From assembly GCA_027452145.1 (NCBI GenBank), contig DAIDHB010000253.1, positions 1-51,532 of the forward strand: a stretch of DNA of 51,532 nt. The letters run 5' to 3'. Both the position numbers and the translations under genes were made by a program. Origin of the DNA: Planctomycetales bacterium (GTDB lineage Bacteria; Planctomycetota; Planctomycetia; Isosphaerales; Isosphaeraceae). Positions 25,239-35,689 of this stretch are shown here, in pieces (the first letter of the stretch is position 1; every line of letters starts with the position of its first letter). The notes below the pieces were generated by a model that was given only the letters and a program-made list of their open reading frames with translations, ran no database searches and was not told the origin of the DNA.

Positions 25239-25394
25239 AGGTTAGAGGGTCTTTCTCAATTCGGTTGTCGGTGATGAAAATGGCTCATCCGGTTCGCGCG
25301 AGGGCGCGCCGGGATCCGTCGCGAGGACGCATCCCGGTCGACCCTCCTCTCCCGGCCAGGCATCATGCACTGGCCAATGACATGGCCTGGGAAG

Positions 25395-26228
25395 TTGACG
25401 AACGGCCGTGTGATCCATGATGGGAAGTACCGCGAGGTTGTCGCCGGACCGGGAGCCGGGGAATCGCGAAGCTGCACGAACGAACCCAACGTGGGTGATC
25501 CGGCGAGCGTCGAGACGGCTGAGACAGGGCTCCTCGACCCCTGAAACCGCGCGAACGAACCCAACGCGAGCGGTCCCAAAGCTGTCGAGTCGGTCTGGGG
25601 ACGGCTCATCGACCCCGAAAGTGCGCGAACGAACCCAATGCGCCGGGACGGCGACCAGACAATCGGAACAGCCTGTCGAACCCGCCGAATCGAACGGGTC
25701 ACCACATCCGGCAGACCCGGCCGACGCTCCGGAAGACCGCCGGGTCAATCGACCCCAGATCTGCGCGAACGAACCCAATCCGGTCGGGCCGGCGGATGCG
25801 GGGATGGTCGGGAGAAGCTTCCTGGGCCCGGAAAGCGCGCGAACGAACCCAATGCGGCCCGATCCAAATGAGAGCGGCGGGCGGACAAACGATACGACCA
25901 GTCGAATCCCACAATTGCGCTCGGTCAACACATTCAGCAGACTCAACCACCACACCGGGAGTCCGCCGGGTCGATCGCCCCCCCAGAAAGCGCGCGAACG
26001 AACCCAATGCGAGCGGTCCGGTGGGTGTCGAGAGGGTCTGGAGTCGGCTCCTGGGCCCGGAAAGCGCGCGAACGAACCCAATTCGCCCCACTGCGAGCGG
26101 CACCGCGGGCACACAATCGACACCGTCGGCCGAATCAGCCGAATCCGACCGGCTGACGCATCCGGCAGACTCAACCGAGGGCTCCGGAAGACCACCAGAT
26201 CGGTCGTGCGGCGGGCGGGCGGAACGGC
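25395..26228. repeat. Higher-order repeat array of the motif GCGCGAACGAACCCAA
   Basis: The 16-bp motif occurs seven times, all in the same direction, starting at 25474 (one mismatch), 25549, 25623, 25763, 25837, 25992 and 26066. A degenerate eighth copy may lie near 25395. The gaps are short (58-59 bp, similar to each other) or long (124 and 139 bp, similar to each other and to the 26082-26228 tail). Short and long alternate in the later part, so the true unit is a dimer of about 214-229 bp. Copies fall in all three frames, so this is not a protein repeat. The array ends where the hybrid-kinase stop codon begins. No gene in the stretch is credible. Confidence 0.85.
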
Positions 26229-29039
26229 TCAGCCGTCGGGCGTCATCGGGTCGGGCTGGCCGAGGAGGACTCGGAGGTCCTCGAGGTTCACCGGCTTGAC
26301 CAGATGGGCGCTGAAGCCGGCCTCGCGCGAGCGGCGGCGGTCCTCCTCCTTGCCGTAGCCGGTCATGGCCACGAGCAGGATGCGGCGCAGCTCGTCGTCC
26401 CCCTTGCAGCGGCGGGCGACCTCGTAGCCGTCCATGCCGGGCAGGCCGATGTCCAGCAGGACCAGGTCGGGCCGTCGGTCGCGGATCAGGTCGAGGGCGG
26501 TCGGTCCGTCGTAGGCCATCTCGACTTCCTGGCCCAGCGCGCGGAGCAAGACGCCCAGGCTGGTGGCGTTGCTGCGGTTGTCGTCGACGACCAGGATGCG
26601 GCGGCGCGGGAGGCGTTCGGCCTCGGGATCGACGGCCGGGGCGCCCGGGTCGGCGGCTTCGGACTCGGCGGAGGCGGGGTCGGACTCGGGCTCGGGCGAG
26701 GCCGGCAGCCGGACGGTGAACTCGCTCCCCTTGCCGGGCCCCTCGCTGCGGGCGGTCACGCGGCCGCCGTGCATTTCGACGAGCGAGCGGACGAGAGTCA
26801 GACCGATTCCCAGGCCTCCGCGCGAGCGCGAGAGGGTCTGGTCGGCCTGGGTGAACATGTCGAAGACGTGGGGCAACAGCTCCGGCGCGATGCCCGTGCC
26901 GTTGTCGCGGACGCGGATGGCGACCTCGCGGCCGCGGAGCTCGGCGGAGAGCTCGATCTGGCCCTCCTCGTCGGTGTACTTGGCGGCGTTGTTCAGCAGG
27001 TTGGAGAGCACCTGCGCCAGCCGCGCCGGGTCGACCTCGAGCAGGACGGGGCGCCCGGGGAGCGCGACGGTCAGGCGATGGCCGTAGTCGTTGATGATCG
27101 GACGGCTGGCCTCTACGGCCAGCTCGACGACCCCGGCGAGCTCGACCGGCTCCTTCTGAAGCACGACCTTGCCGCGGGTGATCCGCGAGACGTCGAGCAG
27201 GTCGTCGACCATGCGGGTCATGTGCTTGACCTGGTCCTCGATGACCTTGACGGACCACTGGAAGTTGGGACCGCTCAGGCCCTCGACCTTCATGATCTGC
27301 ACGGCGTTGCTGATGGGGGCCAGGGGGTTGCGTAGCTCGTGGGCGAGCATGGCGAGGAACTGGTCCTTGCGGCGGTCGGCTTCCTTGAGGGCCTCCTCCA
27401 TGCGCTTGCGGTCGTCGATGTCGGTGACGACGGCGCCGGCGCCCAGGAAGGCACCGTCGGGGGTCTTGACGGGGTAGACGCTGCACAGCCAGTAGCGCGG
27501 CCGTCCGGGGGAGCGCGGGGTCTCGCCGCGGAACTCGCGGCTGACGACGCTGTCGCCGCCCTTGAGGACGCGGCGGAAGGCGTCGAAGAGCTCGGGAGAC
27601 ATGCGGGGCAGTACATCGGGCAGGGCGCGGCCGAGGTGCTCCTCGGGCGGCAGGCCGTCGAGGGCGGCCAGTGCGGGGTTGAGGCGGACGTAGCGGAGCT
27701 CGTGGTCGAAGAAGCCGAAGCCGACCGGCGCGTTGTCGAGCAGCGTGTTGAGCAGGGCGCGTTCGGCCTCGAGCTCGGCGAGGAGCCGGCTGCGCTCCGC
27801 GACGGCCCGCTTGAACTCGGAGATGTCGCGGACGATGCCGGTGTAGATCCGCCGGTCGCCCAGGCGGGACTCGCTGACGGCCATCTCCATGGGGAAGATC
27901 GAGCCATCCTTGCGGCGGCCGTGGACCTCGCGGATGGCGCCGATGATCGCGGGCGACCCCGATCGGAGGTAGCGCTCGAGCGAGTCGTCGTGCTCGTCGC
28001 TGGCGGGCTCGGGCAGGAGCAGGGCGATGCCCCGGCCGACGACCTCGTCGTGGCGGTAGCCGAAGATCCGCTCGGCGGCCGGGTTCATGGTCTCGACGAC
28101 GCCGCGCTCGTCCATGGTAATGATGCCGTCGACGGCCGTGTCGACGATCGCCTTCAAGCGGACGGCGGCCTCGCGGACAGCTTCCTCGGCGCGGCGGTTC
28201 TCGGTGATGTCGCGCGCAACCTTGGTGAAGCCGACGAGACCGCCCTCGGCGTCGCGGATCGGGCTGGTCACGCCGCTGGTGAAGAAGCGGCTGCCATCCT
28301 TGCGGATGTGCCAGCGCTCGTCGGTGGCGCGGCCGCTGCTGGCCGCGGTGGCGAGCTCGCGCGCCGGGACGCCGGCGGCGCGGTCCTCGGGGGTGAACAG
28401 CACGTCGGCCTCGCGGCCGATGATCTCGCGGTCGGCGTAGCCGAAGAGGCGCTGGGCGCCAGGGTTCCAGGTCACGACCCGGCCCGTCGGGTCAATGGTG
28501 AAGATCGCGACGTCCTTGACGCTCTCGATCATCCGCCGCAGGTTCTCCTCGGCCTCGCGCAGCGCCTGCTCGACGCGCTTGCGCTGGGCGATCTCGTACT
28601 CCAGCTCGCGGCGGCGTTCCTCGTTGGCGCGCGCGGTGAGGCGCGACTCGGCGAGCTCGCGCTCGGTCCGGACCTGGTCGAGCACCCGGGCGACGATCGG
28701 CTCGAGGTGGTTGAGGAAGTTGGGCGTCTTGGGAACGAAGTCGCGCACGCCGGCGCGGAGGGCCTCGACCAGGAGGCCCTCCTCCTGCATGCCGGTCACC
28801 AGGATGGCCGGGACGTTGTGCCCGGCCTCCTTGACGCGGCGGAACAGCTCCAGGCCGCTGGTGCCGTGGCTGAGGTTCTGGTCGAGGACGATCAGGTCGA
28901 CGCCGCCCTCGGCGACACGACTGAGGCCCTCCTCGGCCGTCTCGGCCGCGACGACCGCGTAGCCGGCGCGCTCCAGCCTCAGCCGCTCCAGCCGGGCAAC
29001 CCCGGGGTCGTCCTCCACCAGCAGGATCGTGTTCGTCAT
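26229..29039 (-). CDS. Hybrid sensor histidine kinase: REC-PAS-PAS-PAS-HisKA-HATPase-REC
   Basis: The 936-residue soluble protein starts with a receiver domain (phospho-acceptor D53 in LIVLDQNLSH). A coiled linker and three PAS domains follow (IESVKDVAIFTIDPTGRVV, VDTAVDGIITMDERGVVETM, LLDNAPVGFGFFDHELRYV). Then come a HisKA domain with H567 in LAMLAHELRNPLAP, an ATPase domain with NLLNNAAKYT, DNGTGI and GGLGIGLTLV, and a C-terminal receiver (D863 in LVLLDIGLPGMDG). There is no membrane helix, so it senses a cytoplasmic cue or the output of the upstream kinase. The ATG at 29039 lies one base from the MITE-like element, which supplies its leader and separates it from the receiver gene. The signalling target is unknown. 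Confidence 0.95.
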   Translation of the reverse strand: MTNTILLVEDDPGVARLERLRLERAGYAVVAAETAEEGLSRVAEGGVDLIVLDQNLSHGTSGLELFRRVKEAGHNVPAILVTGMQEEGLLVEALRAGVRDFVPKTPNFLNHLEPIVARVLDQVRTERELAESRLTARANEERRRELEYEIAQRKRVEQALREAEENLRRMIESVKDVAIFTIDPTGRVVTWNPGAQRLFGYADREIIGREADVLFTPEDRAAGVPARELATAASSGRATDERWHIRKDGSRFFTSGVTSPIRDAEGGLVGFTKVARDITENRRAEEAVREAAVRLKAIVDTAVDGIITMDERGVVETMNPAAERIFGYRHDEVVGRGIALLLPEPASDEHDDSLERYLRSGSPAIIGAIREVHGRRKDGSIFPMEMAVSESRLGDRRIYTGIVRDISEFKRAVAERSRLLAELEAERALLNTLLDNAPVGFGFFDHELRYVRLNPALAALDGLPPEEHLGRALPDVLPRMSPELFDAFRRVLKGGDSVVSREFRGETPRSPGRPRYWLCSVYPVKTPDGAFLGAGAVVTDIDDRKRMEEALKEADRRKDQFLAMLAHELRNPLAPISNAVQIMKVEGLSGPNFQWSVKVIEDQVKHMTRMVDDLLDVSRITRGKVVLQKEPVELAGVVELAVEASRPIINDYGHRLTVALPGRPVLLEVDPARLAQVLSNLLNNAAKYTDEEGQIELSAELRGREVAIRVRDNGTGIAPELLPHVFDMFTQADQTLSRSRGGLGIGLTLVRSLVEMHGGRVTARSEGPGKGSEFTVRLPASPEPESDPASAESEAADPGAPAVDPEAERLPRRRILVVDDNRSNATSLGVLLRALGQEVEMAYDGPTALDLIRDRRPDLVLLDIGLPGMDGYEVARRCKGDDELRRILLVAMTGYGKEEDRRRSREAGFSAHLVKPVNLEDLRVLLGQPDPMTPDG

Positions 29040-29040
29040 G

Positions 29041-29253
29041 ACTAGGCTCTGTCTGGTATTCGACGGCCGTACATCAGGTTACCCGTCGGAGGCGAGAGTC
29101 GGCGGACGTCGGAGGCGGGAGTCGGCGGACGGAGCCGCCTCCTACAAGGACCGAATCGAGTGGTCTGGTGTAGGAGGCGGCTCCGTCCGCCGATCTTCGC
29201 CTTCCCTTTGACCTCGACCCATCGAGAAATCCGATTGTCAGACAGAGCCTAGT
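29041..29253. mobile_element. 213-bp MITE-like element between receiver and hybrid kinase
   Basis: The ends are a perfect 15-bp inverted repeat: ACTAGGCTCTGTCTG at 29041-29055 and its complement at 29239-29253. The outermost CTAG at both ends could be a 4-bp target duplication of the kind IS5-family elements make (family knowledge). Inside are a 23-bp direct repeat (29085-29107 and 29108-29130) and a 25-bp perfect hairpin (29122-29193). It encodes nothing. The receiver stop codon TAG is formed by the terminal CTAG. Confidence 0.75.
29122..29193. repeat. 25-bp perfect inverted repeat (hairpin) inside the MITE-like element
   Basis: The arms 29122-29146 and 29169-29193 are exact complements with a 22-base loop. 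In the operon transcript this would be a very stable hairpin and may reduce read-through to the hybrid kinase. Confidence 0.85.
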
Positions 29254-29689
29254 GCCCGGGCACCCGGACGACCTGAAGGAACAGGCCGAGCCGCCGGATG
29301 GCCTCGACGAAGCCCTGGTAGTCGACGGGCTTGGTGATGTAAACGCTGCACCCCAGCTCGTAGCAGCGCTGGATCTCGCGGGGGTCGTCGGTGGTGGTGA
29401 GCATGATGACGGGGATCAGCGCGGTCTTGGGGTCGGACTTGACCTGGCGGAGGACCTCGACGCCGTCGACGCGGGGCATCTTGATGTCGAGCAGGAGGAG
29501 GACGGGCTGCTGGCTGGGGTTGCGGTCGGAGAAGTCCCCCTCGCCGCGGACGAAGTCGAGGGCCTCCTGGCCGTCCTTGAGGCGATGAAGTCCATTGGCC
29601 AGCCCGGCGCGCTCGAGGTTGCGCTGGACCAGGCTGGCGTGGCCGTCGTCGTCCTCGGCGAGGACGATCAGGAGGGGCTCGGTGCCCAT
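29249..29689 (-). CDS. Stand-alone response regulator receiver (Rcp1-like)
   Basis: The 146-residue single receiver domain has an acidic pocket (AEDDDGH), phospho-acceptor D68 (LLLLDIKMPRVDG), a Thr site (IMLTTTDD) and Lys (VYITKPVDY). The insertion GEGDFSDRNPSQQP between helix 2 and strand 3 is typical of Rcp1-type regulators paired with phytochrome-like kinases. It lies 14 bases after the membrane kinase gene, with GGAG before its ATG. It probably relays phosphate between that kinase and the hybrid kinase (inference). Confidence 0.93.
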   Translation of the reverse strand: MGTEPLLIVLAEDDDGHASLVQRNLERAGLANGLHRLKDGQEALDFVRGEGDFSDRNPSQQPVLLLLDIKMPRVDGVEVLRQVKSDPKTALIPVIMLTTTDDPREIQRCYELGCSVYITKPVDYQGFVEAIRRLGLFLQVVRVPGH

Positions 29690-29703
29690 GGGTTGCGGTC
29701 TCC

Positions 29704-31296
29704 TCAGGAGGATTCGGATGCAGCGGACGCGGCCGGCGCCCGGGCCGCGACGGCGGAGGAGGTCCCGTTGCCGTCGGTGGGCCCGTCGCCACGGGCCCCG
29801 GGCAGGGCGACGAGGAAGGTGGTGCCGACGCCGGCGGACGACTCCACCCAGATCCGCCCGCCGTGCCGCTCCACCATCCGCCGGACCAGGGCCAGGCCGA
29901 TGCCCTCGCCCTGGGCGGCGCCGGCGTGGAAGCGGCTGAAGGCGGTGAAGAGGCGCTGGTGGTAGGCCTCGGGGATCCCCAGCCCGTTATCGCGGACGCG
30001 ATAGACCACCAGGCCCGTCGGCAGGCCCTTGTCGTCGGGCCCGGTGGAGTCGACCTCGATTCTACCCGGCCGCTCGGGATCGAGGTACTGCACGGCGTTG
30101 CCGATCAGGTTGGCGAAGACCTGCTCGAGGGCCGTCGGGTCGCCGTAGGCCGGCGGCAGGGCGTCGACCGAGACCTGCGCCGCCTTGCCGGAGATCGAGT
30201 CGTGCAGCGCGGCGACGATCTTGCCCACGACCGCCTGAAGGTCGACCTCCTGCCACTGGTACTCGACCCGTCCGGCGCGGGAGAGGCGCAACAGCGCGTC
30301 GATGATTCGCGCCAGCCGGCCGACGGCCGCCTGGATGAAGCGGATCGACTCCTCGACGTCGCGGTCCATGAGCTGGAGGCCCCGGCGCCGCACGGGCTCG
30401 GGCACGTCGTCGCGGACGAACAGCTCGCGGAGGTCGCGACACGACAGCCCGAGCTCCTCGCTGAAACCCTGGAGGTTCACCAGCGGCGAGCGCAGGTCGT
30501 GCGAGACGCTGTAGACGAACATCTCGTTCTCCTGCTTCTGCTGGCCCAGGTTGTCCGCCATCTCGTGGAAGGCGCGGTCGACCTCGGTGATCTCGTCGCG
30601 GCCGGTGAGCCGGGGATTCAGCGGCTTCCCCTCGCCGAGCCGCCGCGCGTTGTCGCGCAGGACGTCTAGCCGATGGATGATCCCCTGGAGGAACAGCAGG
30701 GCGAGGATCAGCGTCGAGACGACGATCGCCGCGCCGCCGCCGACGAGCGTCCAGACCTGCCGCTCGGAGGTCCGGCGCAGCTCGTCCATCCGCCGGCGGT
30801 CGAGCCGCTCCTCCTCGCCGCGGACCTCGGCGATGGCGGCGCGGAGCCCGTCGAGCCGCAGGGCGCCGTCGACGAGCCCCTCGACCGCGCGGCCGCGCCC
30901 GCCGGAGCCGACCAGCCGGCGCTCCTCATCGACCCAGGCCACGAAGGCGGAGGACTGCCCGGCGACGTCGGCCGCGCGGGTCGCCTGGAGCCGGTTGTCA
31001 GCGACGAGCGACTGGAGCTCGGCGGCCAGGGCGGGCACCGCGCGCCGCGCGGCGTCGGGGCGCACGGGCCCGGGGGCGGCCTCGGAGTAGACCAGCGAGC
31101 GGGCGGCGGCGTAGGCCTCGACCAGGGCGCGGTGCAGCTCCTCGACCTTGACGATGACCTCCTTGGTGTGCACGGCCCTGTCCTGCGCCTGGACGTGCTC
31201 GGCCTGGGCGCGCACGAGGATGGCGATGAACACCGCCTGCACCAGGAGGGGCACGGCGATCAGGGTCAGGCCCTTCTTGAAGATCGTGAATCGCAT
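29704..31296 (-). CDS. Membrane sensor histidine kinase with CHASE3-like sensor and HAMP
   Basis: There are membrane helices at residues 9-29 and 182-205, with about 150 residues of helical CHASE3-like sensor between them (LVEAYAAARSLVYSEA, FVAWVDEERRL). A HAMP linker follows, then HisKA with H266 (VYSVSHDLRSPLVNLQGFSE) and an ATPase domain (NLIGNAVQYL, DNGLGIPEAYHQRLF, GEGIGLALVRRMVERHGG). The histidine-phosphotransfer region resembles phytochrome-associated kinases, which fits the Rcp1-like receiver downstream. The ATG at 31296, with GAGG just upstream, was preferred to TTG 31317. It is 530 residues long and is in the same direction as the permease gene, 114 bases downstream of it. Confidence 0.92.
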   Translation of the reverse strand: MRFTIFKKGLTLIAVPLLVQAVFIAILVRAQAEHVQAQDRAVHTKEVIVKVEELHRALVEAYAAARSLVYSEAAPGPVRPDAARRAVPALAAELQSLVADNRLQATRAADVAGQSSAFVAWVDEERRLVGSGGRGRAVEGLVDGALRLDGLRAAIAEVRGEEERLDRRRMDELRRTSERQVWTLVGGGAAIVVSTLILALLFLQGIIHRLDVLRDNARRLGEGKPLNPRLTGRDEITEVDRAFHEMADNLGQQKQENEMFVYSVSHDLRSPLVNLQGFSEELGLSCRDLRELFVRDDVPEPVRRRGLQLMDRDVEESIRFIQAAVGRLARIIDALLRLSRAGRVEYQWQEVDLQAVVGKIVAALHDSISGKAAQVSVDALPPAYGDPTALEQVFANLIGNAVQYLDPERPGRIEVDSTGPDDKGLPTGLVVYRVRDNGLGIPEAYHQRLFTAFSRFHAGAAQGEGIGLALVRRMVERHGGRIWVESSAGVGTTFLVALPGARGDGPTDGNGTSSAVAARAPAASAASESS

Positions 31297-31410
31297 GGTC
31301 CTCGCCGGGACGGACAAAATCGGGTCGGTCGGGTCGAGATTCGCGGCGCGGCGTGGCGGCCTGGGGCGTCCGGAGTCCGGCGGGCGTCCCAGGCCGATTC
31401 GGGCAGACGG

Positions 31411-33543
31411 TCAGGCGGGGGCTCCGACGACCGCCGCGCTCTGTTTGGCGCGGGCCTCGCGGCCCGACGCGCCGTCCCCGCCGGCCGGGGCGTCGCCGTC
31501 ACTCGGCCGCGCCGCCCCGTCGGGGCCTTGTAGCAGGACCGGCACCAGGCTGGCAAGCTGCTGGCGGGTCTCCAGCAGCGTCAGCGCGACCAGGTCGGCG
31601 CCCGCCTCCGTGAGCCGGCCGACCACCCGGTTGGCGGCAGGCTCGTGGGCCGTCGACTGGGCCGTCGACGAGGCGGTGGCCTCGGGATCCTTGACGGCCG
31701 TATCCAGGCGGCCGGCGGCGGGCTGCGAGGCCGGGTCGAAGGCCGAGAGGTCCACCATGCCCCACCGGCCCACCAGGACCTTCAGCTCGGGGAACCGCGA
31801 CCTCAGCCGCTTGCACAGGTAGCGGGTGTGGGCCAGGCCGCCGGGCGGAGTCGCCGCAATGCAGACCGCGGCGGGCCGGCGCTCCTCGACCAGGGCGAGC
31901 AGCTCGGACGTCAGCGTGGTGGGCTCGATCAGCTCGAGGTCCCAGCGGGCCGGGTCGAGGATGCGGCCGAGCATCTCGAGCGCCGTGCGGTCCTCGGCGT
32001 CGTGCGCTGGGCAGCCGAAGATCCGGAGCGGCGGCTCGGTCGGCGAGGGCCGCGCGGCCTCGTCCGCCTCGGCTTCACCCGACGATGCGGCCGCGACCTC
32101 GGCGCCGATCCGGCCCTCGCCGATGTCCTCGACGATCTCGCGGATCACCTGGAGCGCGTACTGTTCGTCCTCGACCGTGATGTCGCCGCTGATCCGGCTG
32201 CGCTTGACCGAGCCCAGGGCCGGCAGGAGCATCGCGTCGTAGATCGCCTCGGGCGTCTCGGCCGCCTTCATCTGCTCGATGACCAGGTCCTCCGCCTCGT
32301 CCTGGTCGCGGGCCAGCAGCCTCTGATAGAAGCTGATGGCCGAGTCGAGCGCCGGCTCGTCGCCCAGGAGCACCGAGAGGAACTCGAGCCGCGGGATGTA
32401 CCGGCCCAGCACCACCAGGCAGACCGTTAGCGGGCTGGAGAGCACCAGCCCGATGGGCCCCCAGAGGAACGCCCAGAAGGCCGCCGAGACCAGTAGCGCG
32501 ATCTCGGAGACCCCCATGCTCTGCCCGTAGAGCCTCGGCTCGATGAAGTTGGAGATGACCAGCTCGAGGGTCAGGAACAGCCCGAGGACCATCAGGGTCG
32601 CGCCCCAGCCCTCGGACATCGCGACGGTCAGCGAGAGCGGGAACATGGCAGCCAGGTAGGGCCCGATGTAGGGCAGGTAGCGCAACATGGCGCCCAGGAA
32701 GCCCCACAGCAGGGCGTAGCGAACCCCGATGGCCAGGAGCCCCAGGCCGAAGAGGACCCCGAAGCTGGCGTTGACGATCGCCTGCATCAGCAGGAAGCGG
32801 CTGACGCGTTGCCCGGCCTCGTCGACGAACTTGGTGGCCGCGACGATCTTGCCCCTGCCGGCCAGGCGGATGACCCGGTTGCGTAGCTCCTCGCGTTTCA
32901 GCAGCATGAAGATGACCAGGATGAACGCCAGGGCCAGCTCGCCGACGTATTCGAGCAGCGGGCTGAGAAACGACGTCAGCCCCGACAGCCACGCGGCCCG
33001 CTGCGGCTCGAGGACCACGGCGGTCGGCTGCTGCGGCGCGGGGGCCCGCGCCTCGCTGCTGTCGTCCCCCTGATCGGCCCCGGACCGCGCGGTCTTGCCA
33101 TCGGGCGCGGGCTTACCGTCGGGCGAGCCCTTGCCTTTTTCCTTGCCCTCGTCGGTGATGTCCCGGATCATCTTCTGGAGCTGGCCCGGGCCCTCGGCGA
33201 CCTGCTTGAACGTCCTCACCTTCTCCTTGATCTGCTCCTCATACTTGGGCAGCTCCCTGAGCAGGCTGGTGATCTGCGTGGTGACCAGCCAGCCGATCCC
33301 GCCCAGGATGGCCGCCGCGATCAGCACGGCGGCGATCACCGACGGCGTCCGCGGCAGCCCGCGCTGCCGGAGCCGGTTCACCAGCGGGCTGAGCAGGAAG
33401 GTCAGGAACCCCGCCAGGGCCACCGGGATGAAGACCGCCTGGGCCCAGAACAGGGTGCCGACCACCACGACACCGACCACCGTGCCGGTCAGGGTCACGA
33501 TCGCCCGCTGCCAGCCCGCACCCACGGATGTCTTGCTCACCAC
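31411..33543 (-). CDS. AI-2E-type permease with fused C-terminal nucleotide/cobalamin-binding-like domain
   Basis: The first 400 residues follow the AI-2E/PerM transporter family, with eight or so membrane helices: VVVGTLFWAQAVFIPVALAG, LLSPLVNRLRQRGLPR, GPYLAAMFPLSLTVA, EPRLYGQSMGVSEIALLVSA, WGPIGLVLSSPLTVCLVVLG. A charged insert of about 60 residues (KEKGKGSPDGKPAPDG) splits the early loop. The C-terminal 250 residues are soluble: LRIFGCPAHDAEDRTALEML and RRPAAVCIAATPPGGLAHTR look like a Rossmann-type domain of the B12-binding shape, without the DxHxxG cobalamin motif. The GTG at 33543 (or 33540) has GAGGGG upstream and is preferred to GTG 33567. The substrate is not known; family members move small molecules or ions. 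Confidence 0.85.
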   Translation of the reverse strand: MVSKTSVGAGWQRAIVTLTGTVVGVVVVGTLFWAQAVFIPVALAGFLTFLLSPLVNRLRQRGLPRTPSVIAAVLIAAAILGGIGWLVTTQITSLLRELPKYEEQIKEKVRTFKQVAEGPGQLQKMIRDITDEGKEKGKGSPDGKPAPDGKTARSGADQGDDSSEARAPAPQQPTAVVLEPQRAAWLSGLTSFLSPLLEYVGELALAFILVIFMLLKREELRNRVIRLAGRGKIVAATKFVDEAGQRVSRFLLMQAIVNASFGVLFGLGLLAIGVRYALLWGFLGAMLRYLPYIGPYLAAMFPLSLTVAMSEGWGATLMVLGLFLTLELVISNFIEPRLYGQSMGVSEIALLVSAAFWAFLWGPIGLVLSSPLTVCLVVLGRYIPRLEFLSVLLGDEPALDSAISFYQRLLARDQDEAEDLVIEQMKAAETPEAIYDAMLLPALGSVKRSRISGDITVEDEQYALQVIREIVEDIGEGRIGAEVAAASSGEAEADEAARPSPTEPPLRIFGCPAHDAEDRTALEMLGRILDPARWDLELIEPTTLTSELLALVEERRPAAVCIAATPPGGLAHTRYLCKRLRSRFPELKVLVGRWGMVDLSAFDPASQPAAGRLDTAVKDPEATASSTAQSTAHEPAANRVVGRLTEAGADLVALTLLETRQQLASLVPVLLQGPDGAARPSDGDAPAGGDGASGREARAKQSAAVVGAPA

Positions 33544-33794
33544 GGCATTCCCCTCGCGTCGCGCCACGTCCTCGTATTCGCCTCGCTGCTACGATCCCCG
33601 CACCGCGCGAGGCTCCCATTTCGTTTAGCAATCCCGGGGCCAAACGCCTCGGCGCGAGAGTTGCACGAACCCGGGAACCCGAAAAATAGTCGGCGGCCGG
33701 GCCGCCGGCGCTCGGCGGCGAGCGGGATGGCGCCGCGAGGGCGCGACGTCGCATCAGCCCTCGCGGGTCGCGAGCTCCCCCGCCGCCGCTTCGG

Positions 33795-33823
33795 TTGTCG
33801 GTGAGGGACTGCGCATGTATAGT
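33795..33823 (+). promoter_or_regulatory. Promoter of the NtrC-type regulator
   Basis: TTGTCG (33795-33800) and TATAGT (33818-33823) have 17-bp spacing, 62 bases before the GTG start. The rest of the 342-base divergent gap shows nothing else. Confidence 0.65.
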
Positions 33824-33885
33824 GGGCGGAAGACGCAGAGGCGGCGGAGAACCCGGCGGGACCCCAGGCGGACAGGAGCTGAGCT

Positions 33886-35370
<1,485 letters not shown>

Positions 35371-35415
35371 GCCGGGCCCTCGGGACGGCCATAACCCGCC
35401 ATCGCCGGACCGGGA

Positions 35416-35443
35416 AATTCTCGAAAAATTTTCGGAATTTTTT
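35416..35443 (+). terminator. Rho-independent terminator of the NtrC-type gene
   Basis: An AT-rich stem, AATTCTCGAAAA with TTTTCGGAATT (one bulged T), is followed by a run of six T, 46 bases after the stop. Confidence 0.7.
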
Positions 35444-35543
35444 AATCCTTTCAGGTCAACCACTTGGGTTCAAAAGCCGGCTCCGCCGCGGGCAGGTGCC
35501 GTACAGTTTTTGCGGATCCGATACATCCTGTAGGTAGAGGAAG

Positions 35544-35573
35544 AGAAAAACCGGCACCCCCCAAGGGGGCCGG
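35544..35573 (-). terminator. Terminator of the Ser/Thr-kinase stump
   Basis: Read on the minus strand, CCGGCCCCC-TT-GGGGGGTGCCGG (one bulge) is followed by TTTTTCTC. It still marks the end of the former minus-strand unit. Confidence 0.7.
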
Positions 35574-35689
35574 GGGCAACATAGCGTGCGCCGCATGCAC
35601 GCAATTACTGTCCAGACGGCCGACGTCGGCCGTTCGTTGCGGGTAAGTCCCGATCCCGACGGGCGGCAAGCGTGGCGAGGTGGCCCCGG

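Noticed and set aside
25474..26081. CRISPR array
   Set aside because: Spacers are similar to one another and unequal in length (58 to 139 bp), the repeat is only 16 bp, and no cas gene is near.
25242..26195. A 317-codon minus-strand frame over the motif array, with recurring GFVRAL, WVRSRAF and LGSFARF phrases
   Set aside because: The recurring phrases are the same DNA motif read in three frames, so the repeat is not maintained as protein.
27339..29045. A long plus-strand frame opposite the hybrid kinase
   Set aside because: Shadow of the kinase; A/V/G/D-rich composition without motifs.
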